Assembly: GCA_030168595.1 (NCBI GenBank)
Contig: CP115556.1
Location: 1,426,001-1,490,000 of the forward strand
DNA from: Methanomassiliicoccales archaeon LGM-DZ1
GTDB lineage: Archaea > Thermoplasmatota > Thermoplasmata > Methanomassiliicoccales > Methanomethylophilaceae
Direction: 5' to 3'
Length of the DNA stretch: 64,000 nt
This document shows positions 49,814 to 58,749 of this stretch, in pieces; the first letter of the stretch is position 1; every line of letters starts with the position of its first letter. The notes under the pieces were generated by a model. The model did not search any database, had not been told where the DNA came from, and was given only the letters and a program-made list of their open reading frames with translations. Both the position numbers and the translations under genes were made by a program.

Positions 49814-50536
49814 TCAGCGGATCCCCTTGGCCATCTCTCCTTTCACGAAGGCGATCCTGGGCTCGGCGTCCTTCACCCCGAGCGACCGCGCCTTCTCGAA
49901 ATACTGCAGCGCGGTTGCATACGACCTCTGCACGCCGTCCCCCTCGAGGTACAGCACGCCGGTGTCGTAGCAGGCGTCAGGGTGGCCGGCATCTGCGGCG
50001 GCCCGGCACAGCTCCGCGGCCTTCGCGAGGTCCTTCGCGCACCCGTACCCGTTGTGGTACATGTGCGCGAGGCAGTATTCCGCCTGGACCACGCCGCGGT
50101 CGGCGGCCTGCTCGTAGAGCGCCACCGCCTGCGCGTAGTCGGTGTCCACGCCCTGCCCCCTCTCGTAGAGGGTCCCGAGGTTGTAGAAGGCCTGGGGGTA
50201 GCCGGCGCCGGCGGCGGCCTTCAGCCATTCGAAGGCCTTCCTGTCCGACTGCTGGACCCCGTTCCCGAGATGGTACAGCATCCCGGTCTCGTTCATCGCT
50301 GCGGGGGACCCCGCCTCGGCGGCCTTGCGGTACCAGATCAGCGCCTTCTTGGTGTCCGCCTCGGTCCCGCGGCCGTAGTAGTAGAGGCCGCCGAGGCGCA
50401 CCATCGCCTCCGGGTTGCCCGCAGCGGCGCTTTCGAGGTAGTACTCGAACGCGCCCTTCCAGTCCTCTTTCTTGAAGCACTCAATGCCTGCCTGGAGGTC
50501 TCCGTCCTTCAGGTATGAATCGATGTCGTATGCCAT
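49814..50536 (-). CDS. Sel1-repeat protein D
   Basis: A 240-residue protein with about six Sel1 repeats, including KALIWYRKAAEAGSPAAMNETGMLYHLGNG and QAVALYEQAADRGVVQAEYCLAHMYHNGYG. It is similar to protein C in several repeats, suggesting paralogy by duplication. The N-terminal cap is MAYDIDSYLKDGDLQAGIECF. It lies upstream of fprA in the same direction, separated by a 163-base gap that includes a promoter-like element, so it is probably its own transcript. Confidence 0.82.
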   Translation of the reverse strand: MAYDIDSYLKDGDLQAGIECFKKEDWKGAFEYYLESAAAGNPEAMVRLGGLYYYGRGTEADTKKALIWYRKAAEAGSPAAMNETGMLYHLGNGVQQSDRKAFEWLKAAAGAGYPQAFYNLGTLYERGQGVDTDYAQAVALYEQAADRGVVQAEYCLAHMYHNGYGCAKDLAKAAELCRAAADAGHPDACYDTGVLYLEGDGVQRSYATALQYFEKARSLGVKDAEPRIAFVKGEMAKGIR

Positions 50537-50612
50537 CCGAACCGCTCTCTTCTGACGGGGATAAAGGCGGAGGTTGATATCATAGGTTGCGGACGTGTGC
50601 GGCCCGGCGCTC

Positions 50613-51152
50613 TCAGCGCCTGCCCGAGGCGGACTTCGCCAGCCCTGCGAGCGAGAGGATGAAGACCAGGGCGAAGCACGCCAGGGCCATCCATGCTCCG
50701 AGCTCGGGGGAGACGTCGTATGCGGTCTTCACGCCGAGGATGCTGTATTCGGTGGTGCCGAACCTGTCCCAGAGGACGAAGGCCGCGGTGACCCCGGCCC
50801 CGGCCAGGCCGAGGACGGTGCCGGCGGCCAGGGAGCCGGCGCCTTTGGATCCTCTTGCGAGCCCGGCGGCGCAGGCGATGACGGTCAGCGCCGCGATGAT
50901 GATTGCGGCATAAGGCACGTAAACGTGCCAGTCGTCGACGGCGACGGTGTTCCCATCGCTGTCGATCTCGGTGAAGAACTTCTTCCCGGCGACATCGAGG
51001 CCTGTGCTGGAATCGGTGCTGGTCGCGTTCCCCAGCAGGCTGCTGCTCACGGTGACGGTCTCGGACGCCCAGTCGGCGAACACCGAGAACGCGGCCGCGG
51101 CCGAGATGACGATGACCAGCACGGCGATCATGGCGGATGCGTTGCCTTTCAT
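50613..51152 (-). CDS. Four-helix membrane protein of unknown function
   Basis: A 179-residue protein with an N-terminal signal-anchor helix (about residues 7-27), an extracellular segment of about 60 residues (SETVTVSSSLLGNATSTDSS...), and three further helices (about 75-95, 100-125 and 150-172). The topology suggests both ends in the cytoplasm. No family recognised. It is divergent from the WG-repeat gene. Confidence 0.6.
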   Translation of the reverse strand: MKGNASAMIAVLVIVISAAAAFSVFADWASETVTVSSSLLGNATSTDSSTGLDVAGKKFFTEIDSDGNTVAVDDWHVYVPYAAIIIAALTVIACAAGLARGSKGAGSLAAGTVLGLAGAGVTAAFVLWDRFGTTEYSILGVKTAYDVSPELGAWMALACFALVFILSLAGLAKSASGRR

Positions 51153-51300
51153 TTCCCATCACATTCTCCCATCATGTTATCAGAGAGAGGCGATGCTGTC
51201 CGTGTTTATCAAACAGAGCCGGCGGCCGCCTCAGGTCATGGGAAATTGCCGCACGGAATGGGACCCGGCGCAACAGTGATTAACCGCCCCGACATGGCCC

Positions 51301-53241
51301 GTGCATATGGAAGAGCGGCCGGCGCTGGTTTCCCGTGACGGGAGGTACCACACGGACCTGCTGAGCGTGCCGCTCTACGGCAGGAGGTTCGGCAGGGTCC
51401 TGCCGTTCTCGGAGGGGCTGTCGGCCGTCAGGGACGGGGCCTCCGCGTACCACATCGGATACGATGGGGAGCCCGCCTACAGTGCCAGATTCCTCGATGC
51501 ATACTCCTTCTTCGAGGGTCTGGCCGCCGTCAGGGATGGTTCGGGCTGGTTCCATATCCGGAAGGACGGCTCGCCCGCGTATCGGATGAGGTTCCGCTGG
51601 TGCGGGAGCTTCAGGGAGGGGATGTGCGCCGTCCGGAAGGAGGGCGGGAGGTACGCGTTCCTCGATCAGGGATTCAATGTCTCAGGGGATTTTCTTTGGG
51701 CGGGGGATTACTCGGAAGGTTATGCTCCGGTAATCTCCGCGGACGGGAAGGCGTTCCACGTCCGGAAGGACGGGGAGCCCCTCTACTCAGAGAGGTTCCT
51801 GGAGTGCGGGGATTTCCATGAGGGGATGGCTCCGGTCAGGGACGGCAGGGGATGGTTCAGGATCGACGCCTCCGGGAAGGAGATCGACCGGGAGCGTTAC
51901 GGCAGCATCGTCTGCAAGGGCTGCGGGGAATGGAGGGCGGTCCGCGGGAAGGAGGCGCTGCTGCTGGCAGGCGGGAGAGTACATCATCTTCTTGACCTGC
52001 CCGGGAGAACCTCCCCGACGTACAGCGGCGATCCCTGGTGGTTCTCCGACATCTCCGGGATGCGCTGGGACTCCTGCGTGCTGGTCATGAGGCACTCGGC
52101 CAGGGACCGTTTCTCCCGCGCCGACTTCCAGATCCACTCCCCGTCCCTGAACGCGCAGGGGGAGTCGCTGGCGCGCGCCGCCGGCAGGGCCGTGAGGAAG
52201 GCGCTGGAGTATCACGGCTGCCGCCTCGAGGTGTTCTCCAGCCCGGTGCAGAGGTGCATGCAGACGGCAGGGTTCATCTCGGACGAATGCGGCGGCCCGG
52301 GCCCGGTGCCGTCGGAGGTCCTCGGGGAGCCCGGGACGCCGTTCGTGTCCGATGAGACCGCCGTCGAGCAGACATGGAAGGATTACCCCGTGTCCGAGAT
52401 CACCTTCTGCGACCTCGCGGGCGCAGGCACGCCCGGGCTGTTCCCTCCTGAGAAGAACGCCGAGCTCCTGCTGAAGGCGCTGAGGCCGAAGCTGGAGGAG
52501 GGCGGGCTGCTGACCGTGTGCGTGACCCACGACCTGTACCTGATGAGGGTCATCGGCTACCTCGCGGGGAGGTACCCGGACGACACCTGGGCGGATTTCT
52601 GCGAGGGGTTCATGCTCATCAGGCGCGGGAAGGAGGAGCTCTTCGTTTGGAAGGGGAAGGAATACCCGCTGCCGGACAGGTTCCCGCGGAAGGAGATCGA
52701 CACGGCGCCGCTGTGGAGAAGGAAAGAGCTCCCTTCCGAAGCATCTGGATCGTATGATCTCGGAGAAGGCATGAGGTTCGAGGGCGGATGGATCCTCGAT
52801 GCCTCCGGGAGGAGGATCGGCGGGCCGTACGCCTGGGCCGGGAAGGCGGAGAACGGCATGGTGCCGTTCCGGCGGGAGGACGGCAGCTGCGGGCACATCG
52901 GGGACAATGGGATGCAGCCGTACCGGTTCAGGTTCGATGATGCCGATCCCTTCTCGGGGACGGCGGCGCCGGTATGGAAGGACGGCCTCGGGTGCACGTT
53001 CATCTCCGACGCGGGAGAACTGCTGCTGGATGACTGGCACATCGAATGCAGGCCTTACTCTGAGGGATATGCGGCCGCCAGGGATGCGGACGGGTGGCAC
53101 CACATCGATGCTTACGGGAGGCCGCTGTACTCCGAGAGGTATGATGAAGCGGGGGAGTTCAGGAACGGGGAAGCGCTGTGCAGGGACGCCGGCGGGGATC
53201 TGTGGCTGGCAGACTCCGAAGGCAGAAGGACAAGACTGTAA
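51301..53241 (+). CDS. WG-repeat protein with embedded histidine-phosphatase domain
   Basis: A 646-residue protein in three parts. Residues 1-240 are WG (KWG-type) beta repeats, for example EGLAAVRDGSGWFHIRKDG and EGMAPVRDGRGWFRIDASG. Residues about 258-430 look like a phosphoglycerate-mutase/histidine-phosphatase domain: CVLVMRHSARDRF supplies the catalytic RH, SSPVQRCMQTAGFI the second arginine, and VCVTHDLYLMRVIGY the last histidine. Residues about 475-640 return to WG repeats. There is no signal peptide. Insertion of an enzyme between two halves of a repeat array is unusual. The substrate is unknown. Confidence 0.78.
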   Translation: MHMEERPALVSRDGRYHTDLLSVPLYGRRFGRVLPFSEGLSAVRDGASAYHIGYDGEPAYSARFLDAYSFFEGLAAVRDGSGWFHIRKDGSPAYRMRFRWCGSFREGMCAVRKEGGRYAFLDQGFNVSGDFLWAGDYSEGYAPVISADGKAFHVRKDGEPLYSERFLECGDFHEGMAPVRDGRGWFRIDASGKEIDRERYGSIVCKGCGEWRAVRGKEALLLAGGRVHHLLDLPGRTSPTYSGDPWWFSDISGMRWDSCVLVMRHSARDRFSRADFQIHSPSLNAQGESLARAAGRAVRKALEYHGCRLEVFSSPVQRCMQTAGFISDECGGPGPVPSEVLGEPGTPFVSDETAVEQTWKDYPVSEITFCDLAGAGTPGLFPPEKNAELLLKALRPKLEEGGLLTVCVTHDLYLMRVIGYLAGRYPDDTWADFCEGFMLIRRGKEELFVWKGKEYPLPDRFPRKEIDTAPLWRRKELPSEASGSYDLGEGMRFEGGWILDASGRRIGGPYAWAGKAENGMVPFRREDGSCGHIGDNGMQPYRFRFDDADPFSGTAAPVWKDGLGCTFISDAGELLLDDWHIECRPYSEGYAAARDADGWHHIDAYGRPLYSERYDEAGEFRNGEALCRDAGGDLWLADSEGRRTRL

Positions 53242-53270
53242 ATGTTGAGGGAACAGGGGTTTTAAGGATC

Positions 53271-53306
53271 AGATGCCCGGTCCCGGCGGCAGGGGCCCGG
53301 GCATCT
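53271..53306. terminator. Hairpin between convergent genes
   Basis: AGATGCCCGG (53271-53280) pairs with CCGGGCATCT (53297-53306), a perfect 10-bp stem with a GC-rich loop, between the WG-repeat stop and the 3' end of the minus-strand propeller gene. Confidence 0.5.
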
Positions 53307-53315
53307 GAATTTCAT

Positions 53316-55262
53316 TCAGTCTTCTTTTTCTCCGCAGACCCAGATCGAGAACGGCCCTGCATCGCAGAACTCTTCGGACCATTCTTCGGCGGCCCTCTTC
53401 GCCTGATAGTCTGCATCATCATCCGGATGCACTGCCTCCGATACGATGTTCATCTTCCCATCGACCGCGATGGTCCTGTCTCCGTCCCTGACGAACGCCC
53501 CGTCCGGGCCGTTCCTGCCGGCGAGCGTCCCGCGGACCGTGCTTCCGTTCCGGGGGTACACCTTCCCGTCGGCCAGGTCGATGCAGACGATCCTGGAGGC
53601 GCTGTTCCAGACTGTTTCCCCGGTACCCTTCTCCGAAAGCCTGAGGAAGATGCGCTTCCCGTCTTCCGAGACCATCGCGTTGCCGGCGTTGCCTGATTCG
53701 GCATACGCGCCGGAATCATGGATGAACGTCAGCCCGTCAGGGGCGTAGAGCGTGTTCCTGCGGCCTTCTCCGGCGTTTATCCGGGAGAGCGTTCCCGTCT
53801 CCCTGTCGATCATCCTGACGCAGACGAGGGAGCCGGCCTCGCTGTCATCCTTGCCGAAGCAGCCGACCGCCGCATACTCGCTTCCGGTCCCGGGATAGAC
53901 AGACGTGCTGCCCGGAGCGCTCGGCAGGAGCTCCCTGACGGCCTTGAGTCCATCTCCGGCCAGCTTCATGTAGGTGAAGCGGCGGGGGCGCTCGCGGTTC
54001 CCGGTAGGCCTGCAGGCGATCATGCGCGGCCCGCTTACCGCGAGCACCTCATCCGCAGGCACCCAGTCGGAGTACGGGCCCGCATCGACGGCCACGGACG
54101 CACCTTCCGCCGGCCTGATCGCGAGATCATCCAGGGACATCCTGCCGGGGGTGAGGATCACGGTCCCGTCTCCGATCTTCGGCACGCGCTCATTGACCAA
54201 TGACAGCATCCCGCCGCCGCTGTACCCGCAGATCTGCCAGATCCCCTTGGCGGAGATATCGGTTCCCAGGCCGAGGAAGAGGATCGGCCTGCGCTCGGAG
54301 GGCCTTTTCATGAGCATCTCGGGCAGATGCATCTCCTCGGCATCTCCGTCCGGGCCTACAGTGAAATTCCTGTAAGTGTCGAAGACCCAGAACCTTCCGT
54401 TGTGCCAGATGGCGCGGGCGCCGGGGCTGAGCTCTTTATTCTTCGCGGCAGCCCCTTCCGCGCATGCTTTCGATCCGGAGGCGATGTCCAGGACCGCGAT
54501 GTTTTTCCCTCCGCAGAAGAGCAGGCTCCCGTCGCTGCTCAGCGCCGAGACGCAGAAGCCCGAGCCGTCGGGGCCGTCAAGCCTGAAGCCTGCCGTCTGC
54601 TCGGGCTCCTCCCCGTCGATTCTGTAGGCGTACGCCCGCCCGCCGATGCAGAACGACACGCTGCGCCCGTCGTCCGACCAGGATGGCTCGGAAGGCTCTC
54701 CTTCGCAGTTGCTGAGCAGCTCAGCCATCTCCATGGTCTCGATGTCCCAGACCGAGACGCTGTCATGGTCTGCGACGGCGATGAGGGACGAGTCCGGAGA
54801 GAAAGAGTACTTCCTGCCCGGCCCGCGGGAGGGTATCGTGAAGAGGGGCATCATGGAGCCGACGGAGATGACCGTCAGCTCCCCCCTCCTTTCAAGGTTG
54901 GCCGCGAGGGCGCCGTCGCGGGAGAGGCCGATCTTCCCTGCTTTCATCGGGTATTCGGGGAAGATGCCGTACTGCGGGACGAACCCGAAGCGCCTGCAGA
55001 TCTCCAGCAGCCTCGCGGTCTTCTCGGAGGGGAGATCGCCCTTGGTCTCTGAAGTGCTGTCCTTCTGCCTGCTCCAGGTCCTGAGGAGGCGGTCGGCGGC
55101 GCTGGCGGCCGCGCGGAAAACATGGTCCTCTTCCGGAAGGTTCTCGGGGTCGTCCCAGCTGCAGCAGGAGAAGACCACTTCCAGGCGGGCCTCGATGTTC
55201 TGGATCCTGAGCTCGTCGCTGTCGAGCCTCTGGGCCAGAGTGAGCTTTGAGAAGTCTGCCAC
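53316..55262 (-). CDS. Beta-propeller (WD40-like) protein
   Basis: A 648-residue protein. Residues 1-100 form an alpha-helical N-terminal region (MADFSKLTLAQRLDSDELRI...). The rest has repeated four-stranded blade patterns such as KYSFSPDSSLIAVADHDSVSVWDIETMEM and CVSALSSDGSLLFCGGKNIAVLDIASG, typical of WD40 or Tolb-like propellers. There is no secretion signal. It is likely a protein-interaction scaffold; no enzyme motif is visible. It is convergent with the WG-repeat gene, and a decayed transposase lies beyond its start. Confidence 0.7.
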   Translation of the reverse strand: MADFSKLTLAQRLDSDELRIQNIEARLEVVFSCCSWDDPENLPEEDHVFRAAASAADRLLRTWSRQKDSTSETKGDLPSEKTARLLEICRRFGFVPQYGIFPEYPMKAGKIGLSRDGALAANLERRGELTVISVGSMMPLFTIPSRGPGRKYSFSPDSSLIAVADHDSVSVWDIETMEMAELLSNCEGEPSEPSWSDDGRSVSFCIGGRAYAYRIDGEEPEQTAGFRLDGPDGSGFCVSALSSDGSLLFCGGKNIAVLDIASGSKACAEGAAAKNKELSPGARAIWHNGRFWVFDTYRNFTVGPDGDAEEMHLPEMLMKRPSERRPILFLGLGTDISAKGIWQICGYSGGGMLSLVNERVPKIGDGTVILTPGRMSLDDLAIRPAEGASVAVDAGPYSDWVPADEVLAVSGPRMIACRPTGNRERPRRFTYMKLAGDGLKAVRELLPSAPGSTSVYPGTGSEYAAVGCFGKDDSEAGSLVCVRMIDRETGTLSRINAGEGRRNTLYAPDGLTFIHDSGAYAESGNAGNAMVSEDGKRIFLRLSEKGTGETVWNSASRIVCIDLADGKVYPRNGSTVRGTLAGRNGPDGAFVRDGDRTIAVDGKMNIVSEAVHPDDDADYQAKRAAEEWSEEFCDAGPFSIWVCGEKED

Positions 55263-55524
55263 GGAGTTCCCTCCTCAGAGGTTCCTGCCGTGTCCGCGGC
55301 CGGAGTCGTTCGTGAGCAGTACGTATCCTGTCAGATAGAATTTTGCAATCATCTTAACCAGTTCTCGCAGCGGTTGTTTCCAACCGCCACGGACAAACCG
55401 GACCACTCCCGCAAACCGGGAGTGAGGATGCGCACGGTCTTCGAAATCGCTGATTGCAGTATCGGCGGAGACGGTATAAAAAATTGACGAAAATGAGCGA
55501 TTTTTCTCGGGAACTATCGCGTAA
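55263..55524. other. Intergenic region beside a decayed transposase
   Basis: It contains the hairpin CACTCCCG/CGGGAGTG (55404-55424) and moderately AT-rich sequence. It may include the lost 5' part of the transposon, but no terminal repeat could be matched by eye. Confidence 0.35.
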
Positions 55525-56453
55525 TTGATGAGAATAAAGGACGAAACCCGACCGTCATCCCAGTCAAAGAGGCAGGTGGGATGCGAGAAGGATTTGATGT
55601 CCGAGCTCATAAAGGTCTGGGATTCCCCGGACCGGGTGATGATCCACGGCGGCACGGTTTACTCGGTCATCGAGACCGAGACCGCCATAGTGCGGAAGGC
55701 GTCCGGCAGCCGGAATCTCGGCGATCTGGATGACCCAGACGGCGAGTGGGAGATCATGCTCCCCAGGGACCCCCGCTTCGCGGAGGTCCCGGAGAGCATG
55801 AGGATGAAGGCGTGCGCCTGCTACGATGCCAAGAGCGCAGCAGAGGAGCGCGACAAGATGCAGAAGGCGCTCAAGGGCATCGAGGCGAAGCTCAGGGCGA
55901 CGGACCCCTGGGCGGCCGTGAACAGCCTGAAGGGCATCGCGGCGGCTATGCCGAGTTCTTCGACCTGAAGGCCGAGGGCGGGAAACTGATCATCGGGAGG
56001 AAGCGCAACGCCGTATCGTTCGCGATGAACCGCGAGGGCATGTTCGTGATGTTCTCCTACGGCGTGGGATCGTGGGAGGAGATGATATCCGACTACGACT
56101 GCCGGGCCTATGTGGAGCAGGCGTTCCACGTCCTCAAGAACGACCTGGACGGCGGGCGCTGGCGCACCGCCGACCCTCAGACGGCCAGGGGCCGCCTGGC
56201 GGTCAAGTTCGTAGCGCTGATACTCTGGTTCACCCTGTCGGGGAAACTGCGGGACGCGGAAGGAAGGGTCCCGGTGCAGTCGGCGCTGCAGTCCCTGGAC
56301 ACGGCGATGGCGATAGGGGACGGCAGGAAGTGGAGGGTGACCGAGATCACGGCCAGGAGCCGCAGGCTCCTGGCGACCCTCGGCGTCCCGATGCCGGGGA
56401 GGATCGTCGAGACGGAGCCTTATGACTTCATCCCGAAGAAGTACCTAGATTGA
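55525..56453 (+). pseudogene. Degenerate IS4/IS1634-type transposase
   Basis: Two frames together give the C-terminal half of a DDE transposase. The first (55525-about 55945) encodes the region ending LRATDPWAAVNSLKGIAA. A frameshift near 55945 passes to a second frame (to 56453) that continues YAEFFDLKAEGGKLIIGRKRNAVSF. The catalytic Y-2-R-3-E-6-K motif of the IS4 superfamily is intact in YDCRAYVEQAFHVLKNDL (about 56095-56147). The N-terminal half with the two aspartates is missing, so the gene cannot be active. It marks the left edge of the AT-rich island. Confidence 0.8.
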
Positions 56454-56626
56454 GTGAGAATTTCGGAGTGAGAGCAGGGCGCAGGCCTCTGGCAATGAGC
56501 GGACCCAGCGGAAACTGGGCTTTGGTAAAGCGTATGTCAAACTCGGATTTTTACCACAAAAAAAGAACATCCAGAACCAACATCATATCTCCAGACATGT
56601 TGAAGAATCTCTGAATAAATCGAATA
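56454..56626. other. Junction between transposase remnant and restriction operon
   Basis: A sharp change in base composition happens here: GC-rich up to about 56520, then AT-rich for the rest of the window. It contains an A-rich stretch after 56560 but no gene. Confidence 0.5.
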
Positions 56627-57727
56627 TCAATCAATCTTAGTCAAATCATGGTTGTATTTTTTAGAGTCAGGCACACGCACTTTATAATTTTTAATCTCTT
56701 TTTTCGATTTCAAACTCTTCATCATCTCGAGACCGACATAGTAAACAACATCTATCGCCACGGAGTTTCCGAAAAGTTTGTATGCGTATGTTTTTGAGAC
56801 ATCGATTTTGAAATCATCAGGAAATCCCTGAATTCTTGCAAATTCTCTAGGCGTCAGGGCCCTTATATTCTCGCTGTTGATCGGAGTTTTCCTGTGTGTT
56901 TTGGTTGTCCGGTCATTGCCGATTTTATCATCACGGATAAGATTTCTTTCTCTTCCCATACCGCCGCCCATCAGTGTATTGGGAATGTCGCCTGGTTTCA
57001 AAATACAATAGCCGAAACCGCGGCCTTCCTCATGCTGTTTTTTCTTATGATTTTTCAGACAATCTAGATATCCTTGTGACAGATAATATTCGTTCGGAAC
57101 CCTGACAGCAGTCATAACCGATTCCAGAGTTTTCTTGTCTTCCTCATTCGGAGTCGTCGGTTTCGGATAATCGAATTTATCTATTCCTAAATCCTCTCTA
57201 AAACCTACGATGTAAATCCTCTTCCTTTTCTGTGGAACCCCGTAATCCGAAGCATCCAAGATTTGAGGATCTGGTACATAATAACCTAATTTATTCAGGC
57301 GGCTCAGAATGTGTTCCAGGGTTTTTCCTTTATCCTGAGAGACAAGGCCTACCACGTTCTCGAGCAGGAAAGCTTTCGGTTTACATATTCCTAAGATTTT
57401 ATCAATATAGTCGAAGAGTTTTCCCCGATCGTCCTTAAACCCATTTCTTTTTCCAGCCATGGAAAAGGCCTGACAGGGGAACCCTCCAACAAGGATGTCG
57501 AACTCGCCTAATTCTTTCTTAACTTGATCGGTTTTTTCCCACGGCAGTTTTGTAATATCTCCGTAGAGTTTGGGCTCGTCTCCGAAATTATCTTCGTAAA
57601 CTTTTGCAGCATTCGGCTCTATTTCCGAAGCGAATACGCATTTTCCGCCGAGATCCTCCATGGCCATGCGCATCCCGCCAATTCCTGCGAAAAGGTCGAT
57701 GAATCTGAAGTCGGGACTGTCTGCCAT
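56627..57727 (-). CDS. DNA (cytosine-5)-methyltransferase
   Basis: A 366-residue C5 methyltransferase with all main motifs: I FIDLFAGIGGMRMA (residues 9-22), IV with the catalytic Cys85 in GGFPCQAFSMAGKR, VI ENVVGL (from residue 123), VIII QKRKRIYIVGF, and a C-terminal GNSVAIDVV motif X. The target recognition region between VIII and IX (about 200-290) is short and includes the segment LMGGGMGRERNLIRDD. It is the last gene of the six-gene operon and supplies the modification activity. Its start lies inside the 3' end of the preceding gene (109-base overlap), and motif I so close to the N-terminus rules out a much later start. AT-rich. Confidence 0.94.
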   Translation of the reverse strand: MADSPDFRFIDLFAGIGGMRMAMEDLGGKCVFASEIEPNAAKVYEDNFGDEPKLYGDITKLPWEKTDQVKKELGEFDILVGGFPCQAFSMAGKRNGFKDDRGKLFDYIDKILGICKPKAFLLENVVGLVSQDKGKTLEHILSRLNKLGYYVPDPQILDASDYGVPQKRKRIYIVGFREDLGIDKFDYPKPTTPNEEDKKTLESVMTAVRVPNEYYLSQGYLDCLKNHKKKQHEEGRGFGYCILKPGDIPNTLMGGGMGRERNLIRDDKIGNDRTTKTHRKTPINSENIRALTPREFARIQGFPDDFKIDVSKTYAYKLFGNSVAIDVVYYVGLEMMKSLKSKKEIKNYKVRVPDSKKYNHDLTKID

Positions 57728-58749
57728 GAATCACTTTCCTCACATACCGCAATGCTATTAATTCGTTGCTTATGATTTAAATCGAGTACATGGGACGTTT
57801 TGAGTCCTGATAAATCAATCTCGTAACTGATTTTTCCGATATTCTTCGGCTTCTTTCCGTCGACGAACGCCTTGGTAATGTCAGGGAAATCTTCGTCAAC
57901 TGGGAATACTTTCTCTTCAATCAGATTGTAAGCAAGTTTGTGTTCGCTGCTGTTTTTCACATTCAGTTTGTTTTCAATTTTGGAACAAAGATCATCTTTG
58001 CTGAATCCCAGGTTGACGAGACTGCTTACTACACTCTTTAAAGTCAGGTTACCGGTAGGCGTTGACTCGAACCTATAGAAAACTAGTGTCCCCGCCTTCA
58101 TTACCTGATATTCTTCCGAAACGATAATCGACATCCCGCTGCGTTGAATTGTCGATTTAACTTCGAAATTCAGATTTTGAGTTCCGTTGGAGGCTATAAC
58201 ATCATTGATGTCGCCGTCTGGACCTACCCAAATGATATTCTGATATCCTTTGATTTTCAATTCTTTAAGGAGAAGAAGTTCTCCGATGATTTGATACGTT
58301 CTAGAATGCTTTTGTTTGTTTCCCACCAGTTTTTTCCAATTATCCGCCCATTCATCTGGATTGGCGATGTTGTTTTCCAGTGTCCCCGAACTGGGAAAGA
58401 GGAAAGATTCGCATACGCAGAGGAAGGAATTCTTCACATACCTTTCATTGCGGCAGCATAACATCAATCCCGAATGAACGGATCCGCTGAAGGAAATCTG
58501 CTCCGAATGTATCGACATACCGGAGAATTCCTCGTTGAAATCCTTATCTCCCGTACTGCATTCAATCAGGAAGCCTATTGTGCTGGAATTGTAGATTCCG
58601 AATAGAGCATGACCTCCGACAGTATTCTCAAACGGGTAATCCTTGCCTTTCACCGCATCAACAAGGAATGAATCCAGTTCACTCATTATCTTTGAACGGA
58701 CATCCTCTAATCCAATCTCGTCATCGGAGATAATTGCTTTCTTGTTCAT
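57619..58749 (-). CDS. PD-(D/E)XK-motif protein (DUF4420)
   Basis: A 376-residue protein of the DUF4420 family, known from restriction-modification and defence loci. The nuclease-like core is visible: E157 in IIGELLLLKEL, an acidic turn GDINDV (D180-D183) and E196-x-K198 in LNFEVKST. It is the predicted endonuclease of the system. The start at 58749 overlaps the preceding stop by 4 bases. The last 36 or so codons overlap the methyltransferase gene in another frame; family members usually need no such tail, so an earlier stop may have been lost. Confidence 0.85.
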   Translation of the reverse strand: MNKKAIISDDEIGLEDVRSKIMSELDSFLVDAVKGKDYPFENTVGGHALFGIYNSSTIGFLIECSTGDKDFNEEFSGMSIHSEQISFSGSVHSGLMLCCRNERYVKNSFLCVCESFLFPSSGTLENNIANPDEWADNWKKLVGNKQKHSRTYQIIGELLLLKELKIKGYQNIIWVGPDGDINDVIASNGTQNLNFEVKSTIQRSGMSIIVSEEYQVMKAGTLVFYRFESTPTGNLTLKSVVSSLVNLGFSKDDLCSKIENKLNVKNSSEHKLAYNLIEEKVFPVDEDFPDITKAFVDGKKPKNIGKISYEIDLSGLKTSHVLDLNHKQRINSIAVCEESDSWQTVPTSDSSTFSQELAGCAWPWRISAENAYSLRK

